Part shown: positions 22,006 to 28,646 of the stretch, piece by piece | How positions within the stretch are numbered: position 1 is the first letter of the stretch | How the letters are laid out: every line of letters begins with the position of its first letter | Source of the DNA: Betaproteobacteria bacterium | GTDB lineage: Bacteria > Pseudomonadota > Gammaproteobacteria > Burkholderiales > SG8-41 | Assembly: GCA_029883965.1 (NCBI GenBank) | Contig: JAOUIN010000006.1 | Location: forward strand, 1 to 28,646 | Reading direction: 5' to 3' | Length of the DNA stretch: 28,646 nt | Notes under the pieces: generated by a model | Databases searched by the model: none | What the model saw: the letters and a program-made list of their open reading frames with translations, nothing else | Told to the model about the DNA's origin: nothing | Program-made: the position numbers and the translations under genes

Positions 22006-24024
22006 TCAATAACGTTTGTTGCGGAACGGCGGGCGCTGCTGGGGCCGGTGTGCGGCCGGCTTCTGCGGCTGCGGTTTTGCCGCGGTGCCCGGCGGAGGCG
22101 AGGGTGCCGGCTCGGCAGCGCCGAGTATCGGTGCGAAATCCTTGCGCATCTTGCGCGCATCGCCGACGCGTTGGGTGATCATCAGCGAGTCCAGTGTTTC
22201 GAGGATTTCGATCGCCAGCGTGCGGCCGATGCCGGTGGCGTCGCGGTACTGCGCGGCGGTAAACAGACCGTTCGCCTGCTTGGCCCAGGTTGCCTGTGCG
22301 GTTGCGGCCAGCGTGGCCATGGTCGCTTTCAGGTAAAACCGTTCGGTACCCACGCGGTAGAGATTGCCGGCCTTCATCTGGCGATAGAGGAAATCCTTGA
22401 GGATCGCGTCCTTCAGTTTCAGTTGCGGCGCAAGCTCGCGCAACGGCGGCGGATTGAAGCCGGCCGCGGCGAGCGCCGGCTGCACGGTTTCCCACAGTTG
22501 CGCGTCGGCGCTGTTGGCGGTGGTGTCATGGCCGGGTTTGCGCACCAGCGAACTGTGAATCTCGATCTTCTTCTGGTCGGCGAGCAGCCGCAGCACCTGG
22601 CCGAATGCATCGGTGTCGAGATCCGGTGCAAGCTCGCTGCGCAGGGTTTCGCTTTCCATGCCCGGCGCCTGTGGCTGTGCCTGATGGAAGGCGAGTACCT
22701 GTCGCGTGATTGCGTCGTGCAGTGCAGCGAGGCGCTGTTGCGTGATTGCAATGCGATGATCCTTGCCCAGCGGGATCAGCTGAGCGCTCGCGTAGATGGC
22801 GGCAGCAACGTCAGGCAGCAGATTGAATATGGCTTCGAAATGCGCGAGGTCGACGGCGCGCTCGCCCGCAGTCAGTGCCGCGAGTGCGGTACCGGCGTCG
22901 GCGGATTCAAGCGCGGTCAGCGTCGCATCGCGGGATTTGCTGCGGCGAGCCGCCGGCGGTGCGGGATCGATGACCACGCCGCCGCCGAGGGTGCGCATTG
23001 CCGACTGGTCGCGCAGGATGAAACGGTCACCATGCAGCGCCGAAACCGGCTCATCGAGTACCAGCTGGCCGATGCTGCCCGCGCCGGGCGACAGCGCCTC
23101 GCCCCGGCGCAGCGACACACGCGCGGTGACGTCTGCCGTGGCGAGGTGCAGATGTACTGGAGTCCAGTGCTTTAGCGGCTGCGCGCCTGCAGCAAGCGCA
23201 TTCAGCCGTACATCGAGCCGCCGTGTCGGGCGATGAATGGGCGCGGCCATGACCCAGTCGCCGCGACGCACGGACTCGACATCGGTGCCCGTCAGGTTGA
23301 GTGCGCAGCGTTCACCGGCGCTGGCCTGTTCGGCGGCCTTGCCGTGGATCTGGATGCCGCGCACGCGCACCTCGCTGCCGGCGGGCGAAATCACCAGTTT
23401 GTCACCGGGACGCACGGTGCCGTTGAATACGGTGCCGGTGACCACGGTGCCGCTGCCGGCGACGCTGAAGGCGCGGTCGATTGCGTAGCGAAGATGCTGG
23501 CCTTGCGCGCTGCGCCGGTTCTGCGTCGTGGCTTCGTTCAACAGCATGGTCTTGAGTTCGGCCATGCCGGTGCCGCTGACTGCGGACGCAGCGTGGATGG
23601 TCGCGCCCGCAAGCCGTGTCGGCGCGAGCAGGTTCTGCACCTGCTGGCGTACTGCATCGACGCGCGCGGCGTCAACGCGATCGATTTTGGTGATGACGGC
23701 CGCGCCGCGGCTGACATGCAGCAGGTCGAGGATCTGCAGGTGTTCGATGGTCTGCGGCATCAAGCCGTCATCGGCGGCGACGATCAGCAGCGCGAAATCG
23801 ATGCCCGACACACCGGCGAGCATGTTGCGAATGAAGCGTTCATGACCGGGCACATCGACAAAGCCGATCAGGCCGCCGCCGTCCAGTGGCAGGTAGGCAA
23901 AACCGAGGTCGATGGAAATGCCGCGTGCTTTTTCTTCGGGCAGACGGTCGGTGTCGGTGCCGGTAAGGGTTTTGACCAGCAAGGTCTTGCCGTGGTCGAT
24001 ATGACCTGCAGTGGCAACGATCAT
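22006..24024 (-). CDS. selB: Selenocysteine-specific elongation factor SelB
   Basis: GTPase of 672 residues that delivers Sec-tRNA to UGA codons marked by a SECIS hairpin. G1 is GHIDHGKT (7-14), G3 is DVPGH (57-61) and G4 is TKID (112-115, with the SelB-typical Thr). EF-Tu-like domains II-III follow, and the C-terminal half is the winged-helix SECIS-binding region, ending around FYLKATMATLAA to TQRVGDARKMRKDF. The last ~35 residues are an unusual Pro/Gln/Lys-rich tail (PQPQKPAAHRPQQRPPFRNK). The ATG at 24024 overlaps the selA stop as ATGA, the classic selAB coupling. Confidence 0.97.
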   Translation of the reverse strand: MIVATAGHIDHGKTLLVKTLTGTDTDRLPEEKARGISIDLGFAYLPLDGGGLIGFVDVPGHERFIRNMLAGVSGIDFALLIVAADDGLMPQTIEHLQILDLLHVSRGAAVITKIDRVDAARVDAVRQQVQNLLAPTRLAGATIHAASAVSGTGMAELKTMLLNEATTQNRRSAQGQHLRYAIDRAFSVAGSGTVVTGTVFNGTVRPGDKLVISPAGSEVRVRGIQIHGKAAEQASAGERCALNLTGTDVESVRRGDWVMAAPIHRPTRRLDVRLNALAAGAQPLKHWTPVHLHLATADVTARVSLRRGEALSPGAGSIGQLVLDEPVSALHGDRFILRDQSAMRTLGGGVVIDPAPPAARRSKSRDATLTALESADAGTALAALTAGERAVDLAHFEAIFNLLPDVAAAIYASAQLIPLGKDHRIAITQQRLAALHDAITRQVLAFHQAQPQAPGMESETLRSELAPDLDTDAFGQVLRLLADQKKIEIHSSLVRKPGHDTTANSADAQLWETVQPALAAAGFNPPPLRELAPQLKLKDAILKDFLYRQMKAGNLYRVGTERFYLKATMATLAATAQATWAKQANGLFTAAQYRDATGIGRTLAIEILETLDSLMITQRVGDARKMRKDFAPILGAAEPAPSPPPGTAAKPQPQKPAAHRPQQRPPFRNKRY

Positions 24025-25430
24025 GCTTTGCCGACATTCAGATGTTGCAGTTGTTCCACGAATTCACCTTCATGATCGAGGCAACGCAGGTCGAGGATGA
24101 GGGTGCCGTCCTTGATATGGCCGACCACCGGTACCGGCAGTTCGCGGAAGGCTGACGCGAGTACGCCGACATTTCCCTTCTTCTTCAGTGCAGGTGTCAT
24201 TGCCAGGCCGGTGCTGGGCAATGAATCCACGGGCAGGGCGCCGCTGCCGATCTGGCTTTTGCAGTCAGTGACGGTCACGCGCCACCGATCGCCCAGCGCC
24301 GCGGCGACTGCCGGCAACACGCGTGCCGCCTGTGCAGCAATCTCGTCAGCCGTGCGGTTGAGCATGCGCAGTGCCGGCAGTTCGTGCTGCAGCCGTTCCG
24401 GATGCAGGTACAGTCGCAGCACGGCATCCAGTGCCGTCAGCGACACCTTGTCCAGGCGCAGCGCGCGCTTCATCGGATTCTTTGCAATCCGTGCCATCAG
24501 GTCCTTGCGCCCGACCAGCAGGCCGGCCTGCGGTCCACCGAGGAGTTTGTCGCCGCTGAAGGTGACGACATCGGCGCCGTTGGCAAGTGCTTCCCGCGGT
24601 GTCGGTTCATGCGGCAGGCCGTACTGTGCGAGATCGACCAGCGTGCCGCTGCCCAGATCAACAATGAACGGCAGGTCATGCGCATGCGCGAGTTTCGCGA
24701 GATCGGTTTCGGGGACAGCGGCGGTGAAACCCTGCACCACATAGTTGCTGGTATGGACCTTCATGATCGCCGCCGTGCGCGGCGTGATCGCGTCGGCGTA
24801 GTCCTTCAGGTGGGTGCGGTTGGTGGTCCCGACCTCCACCAGTTTGACGCCTGCACGCGACATGATGTCGGGAATGCGGAAGGACCCGCCGATTTCGATC
24901 AGTTCGCCGCGCGACACCAGCACCTCGCGGCGCAGCGCCAGGGTATTCAGTGCGAGGTAGACCGCGGCGGCGTTGTTGTTGACTGCGACTGCTTTGTCGC
25001 CGCCGGTGAGTTGCTTCAGCCAGCGTTCGACATGGCTGTCGCGTTCGCCGCGTGCGCCGGTGGTCAGATCGAATTCGAGGTTGACCGGCCGCGTCATCGC
25101 CGCCATCACGGCATCGGCGGCGCATTGCGGCATGACCGAGCGGCCGAGGTTGGTGTGCAGTACCGTGCCGGTCAGGTTGAAAACGGGTTTCAGTGACGGC
25201 GCCGCGCCGGATTGTAGTGCCGCGGCACAGCCGGCGAAAAAGCGTACTTCGTCAAACGGTGTTGCGTCTTCGGCAACAAGCCGGATGCGCTCGGCGTCCA
25301 GCGCGCTGCGCAGTGATTCCGTTACGCGGCTGCGCCCGTAGGCGTCGATGAGCGGCGCGACCGCGGCGCTGCCGAGCAGGCGATCCACCGAAGGCAACGC
25401 GCGACGCGCGGCAGCGGCTGGATTCACCAT
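24021..25430 (-). CDS. selA: L-seryl-tRNA(Sec) selenium transferase SelA
   Basis: PLP enzyme of 469 residues that converts Ser-tRNA-Sec to Sec-tRNA-Sec using selenophosphate. It is full length: an N-terminal tRNA-binding region, the NLTGTVLHTNLGRS motif (85-98) and the PLP lysine Lys295 in TFSGDKLLGGPQAG, at the same number as in E. coli SelA. Asp258 in IVDLGSGTLVD is the expected PLP-ring Asp. The ATG at 25430 has no strong ribosome site. Upstream lies a 164-base leader after the selenoprotein stop, with terminator-like hairpins. selD, which makes selenophosphate, is not in the window. Confidence 0.97.
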   Translation of the reverse strand: MVNPAAAARRALPSVDRLLGSAAVAPLIDAYGRSRVTESLRSALDAERIRLVAEDATPFDEVRFFAGCAAALQSGAAPSLKPVFNLTGTVLHTNLGRSVMPQCAADAVMAAMTRPVNLEFDLTTGARGERDSHVERWLKQLTGGDKAVAVNNNAAAVYLALNTLALRREVLVSRGELIEIGGSFRIPDIMSRAGVKLVEVGTTNRTHLKDYADAITPRTAAIMKVHTSNYVVQGFTAAVPETDLAKLAHAHDLPFIVDLGSGTLVDLAQYGLPHEPTPREALANGADVVTFSGDKLLGGPQAGLLVGRKDLMARIAKNPMKRALRLDKVSLTALDAVLRLYLHPERLQHELPALRMLNRTADEIAAQAARVLPAVAAALGDRWRVTVTDCKSQIGSGALPVDSLPSTGLAMTPALKKKGNVGVLASAFRELPVPVVGHIKDGTLILDLRCLDHEGEFVEQLQHLNVGKA

Positions 25431-25511
25431 GGCGGATTGACCATGCGGAAACGGGAATGATGCATCGGGCGGAAAGTTGCCGGGGTGTAATCAGAACAAA
25501 TGCGGGTTTGC

Positions 25512-25517
25512 AGTGTA
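25512..25517 (-). promoter_or_regulatory. Possible -10 box for selA
   Basis: TACACT on the minus strand with TTTAAC at the -35 position (25540-25535, 17-base spacing, 3 of 6 matches). It would restart transcription after the terminator-like hairpin, about 75 bases before selA. Alternatively TATAAT at 25575-25570 could serve, or selA may be read from the selenoprotein promoter. Confidence 0.3.
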
Positions 25518-25531
25518 ACGCATGCGGCGGT

Positions 25532-25569
25532 GGCGTTAAAAACGCCCCGGCCGGCCGGCGAGAGCGTTT
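25532..25569 (-). terminator. Terminator-like hairpins between the selenoprotein and selA
   Basis: On the minus strand AAACGC (25569-25564) can pair with GCGTTT (25545-25540), enclosing a GC-rich interior and followed by T residues: an intrinsic terminator shape 26 bases after the selenoprotein stop. The same GCGTT can instead pair with AACGCC (25537-25532) to form GGCGTT-TTT-AACGCC. The two folds exclude each other, so partial read-through or attenuation is possible. The A/T 12-mer TAATTGATTTTA lies just upstream at 25578-25589. Confidence 0.4.
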
Positions 25570-25594
25570 ATTATAAGTAATTGATTTTAAGAGT

Positions 25595-26368
25595 TTATTC
25601 CCATAAACGCTCGGGCAGCGGCAGTCCGGCCAGATCGTCTGCGGTGAGACGCTGATCGGGTTCGATGCCGAAGCGTTCGAGTACCGCGGTCAATTGCCGC
25701 GCATGCTGCGCGCTGTGCCAGGTTGAACGCTCATACAGCATGTAGATGGGCTGCATGCCGAAGAAGGTTTTGATCTTCTGCTGGCAGGATTTGTCGTTGA
25801 GCTTGTTCCACCAGTTTTCCAGCCGCGCAATGACCGTGTCGCCGTAGCGCGCGATTTCTTCACCGGTGGTGAAGGTGCCGTCCTTGGGCGGCACATTGGC
25901 CAGCTGCACCGCGTACTCGACGCCGTCTTCGACAGATTCGAGAAATGCTTCACCGATGCGGAACACGTGGTGGCCCATCAACCGGATGGACCGGTCGCGG
26001 TTGTCGATGACCAGTTCGTTGAGTCTGTCGTCCGGCATCTGGCGCAGGAAGCGTTGGGTAGCGCGCAGTACCACGATCCATTTCCTGATCAGTTGTTCCG
26101 GGGGCAGCGGTTTGTGGCCGGTGCCCTGCAGGCCGACGAATTCGGCGACGTCCTCAAGGTTCTGGCCAAAGACGAACTGTTCGCCTCTGGCCACCACCGG
26201 CACGTTGCGCACGCCGAATGCAAGCAGCCGTTCGCGGCCCTGCGGATCATTGAGCACATCGATGGCGACAAAATCGATTTTCTTACGCGAAAGAAACTCT
26301 TTCGCCCGGAGACAGCTACTTCATCCGGGCTGCGTAAAGAGTATGAACTGTTCGGCGGGAGCGCCCAT
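25595..26368 (-). CDS. Selenoprotein: Sec-containing glutaredoxin (UxxC) fused to DinB-like domain
   Basis: Predicted selenoprotein of 257 residues, read through one in-frame TGA (26323-26321). From ATG 26366-26368 the protein begins MGAPAEQFILFTQPG-U16-SSC19-LRAKEFL. This is a complete glutaredoxin/thioredoxin fold: beta strand ending in the redox motif Sec16-Ser-Ser-Cys19 (where relatives have CxxC), helix, second strand VAIDV, and the cis-proline site NVPVV (Pro57); domain about 7-80. Residues ~90-235 look DinB/YfiT-like, with candidate metal ligands His133/His134 and His218-x3-His222 (WHSAQHARQL). The start has GAAAGG 7-12 bases upstream. A 7-bp hairpin follows the TGA. Without Sec decoding the gene would begin at GTG 26257, inside the fold and without any active site. 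A nonsense mutation is the alternative, but selA, selB and selC are all nearby. DinB relatives include thiol-dependent S-transferases, so a selenol-dependent transferase or reductase is a reasonable guess only. Confidence 0.9.
26287..26323 (-). promoter_or_regulatory. UGA codon and bacterial SECIS hairpin
   Basis: The UGA is at 26323-26321. Downstream in the mRNA, GCGAAAG (26305-26299) pairs perfectly with CUUUCGC (26293-26287) around the five-base loop AGUUU (26298-26294). There are 22 bases between the UGA and the loop, and the loop has G as its second base. As I recall the published bacterial SECIS consensus, the loop should lie roughly 16-37 nt from the UGA and have a G among its first two bases, so both rules are met. 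It lies entirely within coding sequence, as is normal in bacteria. Confidence 0.85.
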
Positions 26369-26414
26369 GTGCGGCCTTTCTGCAGGCGGTTTAATAAACT
26401 CGGGATGAGCTGCA

Positions 26415-26443
26415 AGCCTACGTTCGGGGCCGCATGGCGTCAA
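26415..26443 (-). promoter_or_regulatory. Candidate promoter of the selenoprotein gene
   Basis: On the minus strand TTGACG (26443-26438) and TAGGCT (26420-26415) are separated by 17 bases. The -35 is good and the -10 weak. It would give a leader of about 40 nt. It faces the GST promoter in a 132-base divergent region. Confidence 0.35.
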
Positions 26444-26452
26444 GGCGGGCGA

Positions 26453-26461
26453 TGCTATAAT
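26453..26461 (+). promoter_or_regulatory. Extended -10 promoter of the GST-like gene
   Basis: TGCTATAAT gives a perfect TATAAT (26456-26461) preceded by the extended TGn element, which compensates for the absence of a recognisable -35. Transcription would begin near 26468, 33 bases before the ATG. Confidence 0.7.
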
Positions 26462-26500
26462 CCGCGCGCTTTTACCCTCTTGTTTTTACAAGCAATCCAC

Positions 26501-27109
26501 ATGATGAAGCTGATCGGGACTGCCACCAGTCCTTACACCCGCAAGGTGCGCATCGCGCTGGCGGAAAAACGCATGGAATGCGAGTTCATTGTCGACTCGC
26601 CGAACGCCGAAAACAGTGCTGTTTCCAAATTCAATCCGCTGGGCAAGATTCCGGTGCTGGTGCTCGACGACGAGCAGACGATTTTTGATTCGCGCGTCAT
26701 CGTTGAGTATCTCGACAACGCGAGTCCGGGCAACCGGCTGATCCCGGAAGAAAAAAGACCGCGTATCCAGGTGCGGCGCTGGGAGGCCATCGCCGACGGC
26801 TGCACCGATGCTGCCGTGGCGATCGTCATGGAAAAACGCCGGCCCGCTGCGCAGCAGTCAACCGAGTGGATTTCACGTCAGCAGGGCAAGATCGATCGCG
26901 CATTGCAGGCCATGGCTGACGACCTTGCCGCCAGATCGTGGTGTGCCGGGGAATTTTTCTCGCTGGCCGATATCGCGGCAGGTTGTTGCCTGGGTTTCCT
27001 CGAACTGCGGCTGCCGGATGTGCCATGGCGCCGCGCGCATCCGAACCTGACACGACTCGTCGAGAAACTGGCGCAACGCCAGTCATTCAAGGATACCGTT
27101 CCGGCCTGA
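26501..27109 (+). CDS. Glutathione S-transferase-like protein (YibF-type)
   Basis: Soluble GST-fold protein of 202 residues. The N-terminal thioredoxin-like domain starts MMKLIGTATSPYTRKVRIAL, with Ser-Pro-Tyr-Thr in place of a CxxC. GKIPVLVLDD contains the cis-Pro, and FDSRVIVEYLD is the glutathione gamma-glutamyl site. The helical C-terminal domain includes FFSLADIAAGCCLGFLELR, the usual N-capping-box region. The start is ATG 26501 or the adjacent ATG 26504. It is divergent from the Sec-glutaredoxin and may share its physiological setting, thiol or electrophile handling. It ends flush against the convergent mnmA, sharing the palindrome TGATCA, with no terminator. Confidence 0.9.
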   Translation: MMKLIGTATSPYTRKVRIALAEKRMECEFIVDSPNAENSAVSKFNPLGKIPVLVLDDEQTIFDSRVIVEYLDNASPGNRLIPEEKRPRIQVRRWEAIADGCTDAAVAIVMEKRRPAAQQSTEWISRQQGKIDRALQAMADDLAARSWCAGEFFSLADIAAGCCLGFLELRLPDVPWRRAHPNLTRLVEKLAQRQSFKDTVPA

Positions 27110-28264
27110 TCAGGCGGCAGAGCCCGGTGTGGCGTCCGGTGGACAACCGGCGTCACGTGGCGCCGACGGCTGCGCCCGGCGTGCCGATGTGATGATGCCG
27201 CCGCCCATGCATACGCGGCTTTCATAAATCACCACGGACTGGCCTGGGGTCACGGCCCACTGGTTTTCGGCAAAATCCACCACGCAGCGATCGGAATTTA
27301 CCGCCGACAGTGAGCACGCGGCATCTTTCTGGCGGTAACGGGTCTTGGCGCTGTAGACCCATTGCGTGTGCGGGGCCTCTCCGCTCACCCAGGACAGATC
27401 GATGGCTTCGAGCTGATCGGCGAGCAGCAGCGGATGGTCATGCCCCTGCACGACGATCAGCCGGTTTTTCTGCATGTCCTTTTGCGCGACATACCAGGCG
27501 TCTCCGTCACCGTCCCTGGTGCCGCCGATGCCCAGCCCCTGGCGCTGGCCCAATGTGTAGAACGTCAGCCCCATGTGTTTGCCGACCCTGACGCCGTCCG
27601 GCGTGACGATATCGCCGGGATTGGCCGGCAGGTACCGGTTCAGAAACTCGCGGAACGGGCGTTCGCCGATGAAGCAGATTCCGGTGGAATCCTTTTTGTC
27701 GTGGTTGGGCAGACCTTCGCGGCGCGCAATTTCGCGCACATCGCGCTTGTACAGTGCGCCCAGCGGAAACAATGTTTTCGCCAGTTGCTGCTGGTTCAGG
27801 CGGTACAGAAAATAACTCTGATCCTTGGTGCCGTCCTCGGCTTTTAGCAACTGGTGGCGGCCGTCGATTTCCCGCACCTGCGCGTAATGACCGGTGGCGA
27901 TGCGGTCGGCGCCGAGCTGCATGGCGTGGTCCAGAAAAGCCTTGAACTTGATCTCGGCGTTGCACAGCACGTCGGGATTCGGGGTGCGGCCCGCGCGGTA
28001 CTCCCTGAGGAACTCGCTGAAAACGCGATCCTTGTATTCGACGCTGAAATTGACCGCCTCGATGCCGATCCCGATGCGGTCGGCCACGGCAACGGCGTCA
28101 ATCAGATCCTGCCGCGATGTGCAATGTTCATCGGTGTCATCGTCTTCCCAGTTTTTCATGAACAGACCGATCACTTCGTAGCCTTGCTGCTTGAGCAGCA
28201 AAGCGGCGACCGACGAATCAACGCCGCCCGACATGCCGACAACGATTTTCTGCGTGTGTGCCAT
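27110..28264 (-). CDS. mnmA: tRNA-specific 2-thiouridylase MnmA
   Basis: Enzyme of 384 residues that thiolates uridine 34 of tRNA-Lys, -Glu and -Gln using sulfur from the IscS-Tus relay. The ATP PP-loop is SGGVDSS (12-18). The catalytic cysteines are Cys101 (NPDVLCNAEIKF) and Cys197 (STGICFIGERPF). ATG 28264 starts right before the PP-loop strand, as in other MnmA proteins; an in-frame codon at 28315 would extend into nudJ. The gene begins 4 bases after the nudJ stop. The last ~25 residues (ARRAQPSAPRDAGCPPDATP) are a variable tail beyond the usual end. Its product base s2U34 is also the substrate for 2-selenouridine synthase, but that gene is not in the window. Confidence 0.97.
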   Translation of the reverse strand: MAHTQKIVVGMSGGVDSSVAALLLKQQGYEVIGLFMKNWEDDDTDEHCTSRQDLIDAVAVADRIGIGIEAVNFSVEYKDRVFSEFLREYRAGRTPNPDVLCNAEIKFKAFLDHAMQLGADRIATGHYAQVREIDGRHQLLKAEDGTKDQSYFLYRLNQQQLAKTLFPLGALYKRDVREIARREGLPNHDKKDSTGICFIGERPFREFLNRYLPANPGDIVTPDGVRVGKHMGLTFYTLGQRQGLGIGGTRDGDGDAWYVAQKDMQKNRLIVVQGHDHPLLLADQLEAIDLSWVSGEAPHTQWVYSAKTRYRQKDAACSLSAVNSDRCVVDFAENQWAVTPGQSVVIYESRVCMGGGIITSARRAQPSAPRDAGCPPDATPGSAA

Positions 28265-28268
28265 CGTT

Positions 28269-28646
28269 CTAATTATGGTTGTACAACAGGTGCAGCGGGT
28301 AACGCTGTCCGGCAAGGTAATCGTCGATGCACTGCATCAGCAGCGGGCTGCGGTGCTGCGCGCGGCTCGCGCGGATCCCGGCGACCGGCATCCATAGCGC
28401 GCGCAGTATGCCGGTGTCGAGTGCGCGATCCGGCTGATGATCTGACACATCGCCGGTGAACGCGAACCGGAGGTAGGTGATGCCGGATTCGTGCCGGCGG
28501 TACTGGTAGACCCCGATGAGTGCGGTCGGCTTGAAGTGCCAGGCTGATTCCTCCAGCGTCTCACGGACAACGGCGTCGAGCAGGGACTCTTCTGCTTCCA
28601 GATGTCCGGCAGGCTGGTTGTAGCGGATCCCGTCAGCGGTTTGTTC
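28269..28646 (-). CDS. nudJ: NUDIX hydrolase, NudJ-like (5' part beyond window)
   Basis: The 125 C-terminal residues of a NUDIX phosphohydrolase. The frame is open from the window edge (E-Q-T-A-D-G) to the TAG at 28271-28269. The Nudix box is complete: GHLEAEESLLDAVVRETLEE, followed by SAW, matching Gx5Ex7REUxEExGU apart from Ser for the last Gly. The TALIGVYQYRR and YLRFAFTGDV stretches and the nudJ-mnmA order are as in E. coli, where NudJ hydrolyses thiamine pyrophosphate and nucleoside tri- and diphosphates. The start lies outside the window, so N-terminal features cannot be judged. Confidence 0.9.
   Translation of the reverse strand, partial: EQTADGIRYNQPAGHLEAEESLLDAVVRETLEESAWHFKPTALIGVYQYRRHESGITYLRFAFTGDVSDHQPDRALDTGILRALWMPVAGIRASRAQHRSPLLMQCIDDYLAGQRYPLHLLYNHN

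Noticed and set aside
25595..26257. A conventional gene starting at GTG 26257 for the glutaredoxin/DinB protein
   Set aside because: It begins in the middle of the thioredoxin fold, lacks the redox motif and has no ribosome site; the UGA-containing frame explains the upstream sequence better.
25967..26500. Long upstream extension of the GST reading frame on the plus strand
   Set aside because: It is antisense to the selenoprotein gene and lacks protein-like composition; the real start is 26501 behind an extended -10 promoter.
1..28646. CRISPR arrays, insertion sequences, phage genes or att sites
   Set aside because: No regularly spaced repeats, transposase or integrase motifs, or duplicated tRNA ends were seen on either strand.

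Overview
The window is GC-rich, densely coded and looks like a betaproteobacterial (Burkholderiales-type) chromosome segment. It has Bug-type solute-binding and MmgE/PrpD genes, YaeQ, a DUF1415 protein and the nudJ-mnmA pair. There is no phage, IS or CRISPR signature. The genus cannot be read from the sequence alone.

Left part (1-11 kb): the 3' part of an Atm1-like ABC exporter; a convergent two-component pair (OmpR-type regulator then sensor kinase, minus strand) with an 11-bp-phased direct repeat upstream; a probable small RNA ending in a strong intrinsic terminator; pbpG-like D,D-endopeptidase; egtD-like histidine methyltransferase; an MFS transporter; a convergent DegQ-like protease; and a fused membrane/spermidine-synthase-like protein.

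Middle (11-20 kb): a minus-strand catabolic block with four divergent MmgE/PrpD-family paralogs and a TcuA-like FAD dehydrogenase. A consensus-like promoter lies before the dehydrogenase. Next to it are the tRNA-Sec gene (selC, minus) and a plus-strand Bug-family tricarboxylate-type binding protein. The block probably handles a small di- or tricarboxylate; the substrate is not known.

Right part (20-28.6 kb): yaeQ and a DUF1415 gene (divergent), then a minus-strand selenium locus reading selenoprotein -> selA -> selB -> thioredoxin-reductase-like gene. The main discovery is the first gene of this locus. A conventional ORF would start at a GTG (26257) and encode a glutaredoxin fragment without its active site. 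Reading upstream through one in-frame TGA (26321-26323) to an ATG with a ribosome site restores a full glutaredoxin domain whose CxxC is UxxC (Sec-Ser-Ser-Cys), fused to a DinB-like helical domain. A perfect 7-bp hairpin with a G in its apical loop follows the TGA at the spacing expected of a bacterial SECIS. SelA, SelB and tRNA-Sec are all in the same window, so the cell has the dedicated decoding parts; selD is not here. A GST-like gene is divergent from the selenoprotein. mnmA and the 3' part of nudJ close the window.

The working model is a small selenol redox module: the Sec-glutaredoxin/DinB enzyme, its decoding machinery and a possible flavoprotein reductant. Coding, tRNA and hairpin structure are read from sequence; the function of the fusion and the pairing with the flavoprotein are inference.
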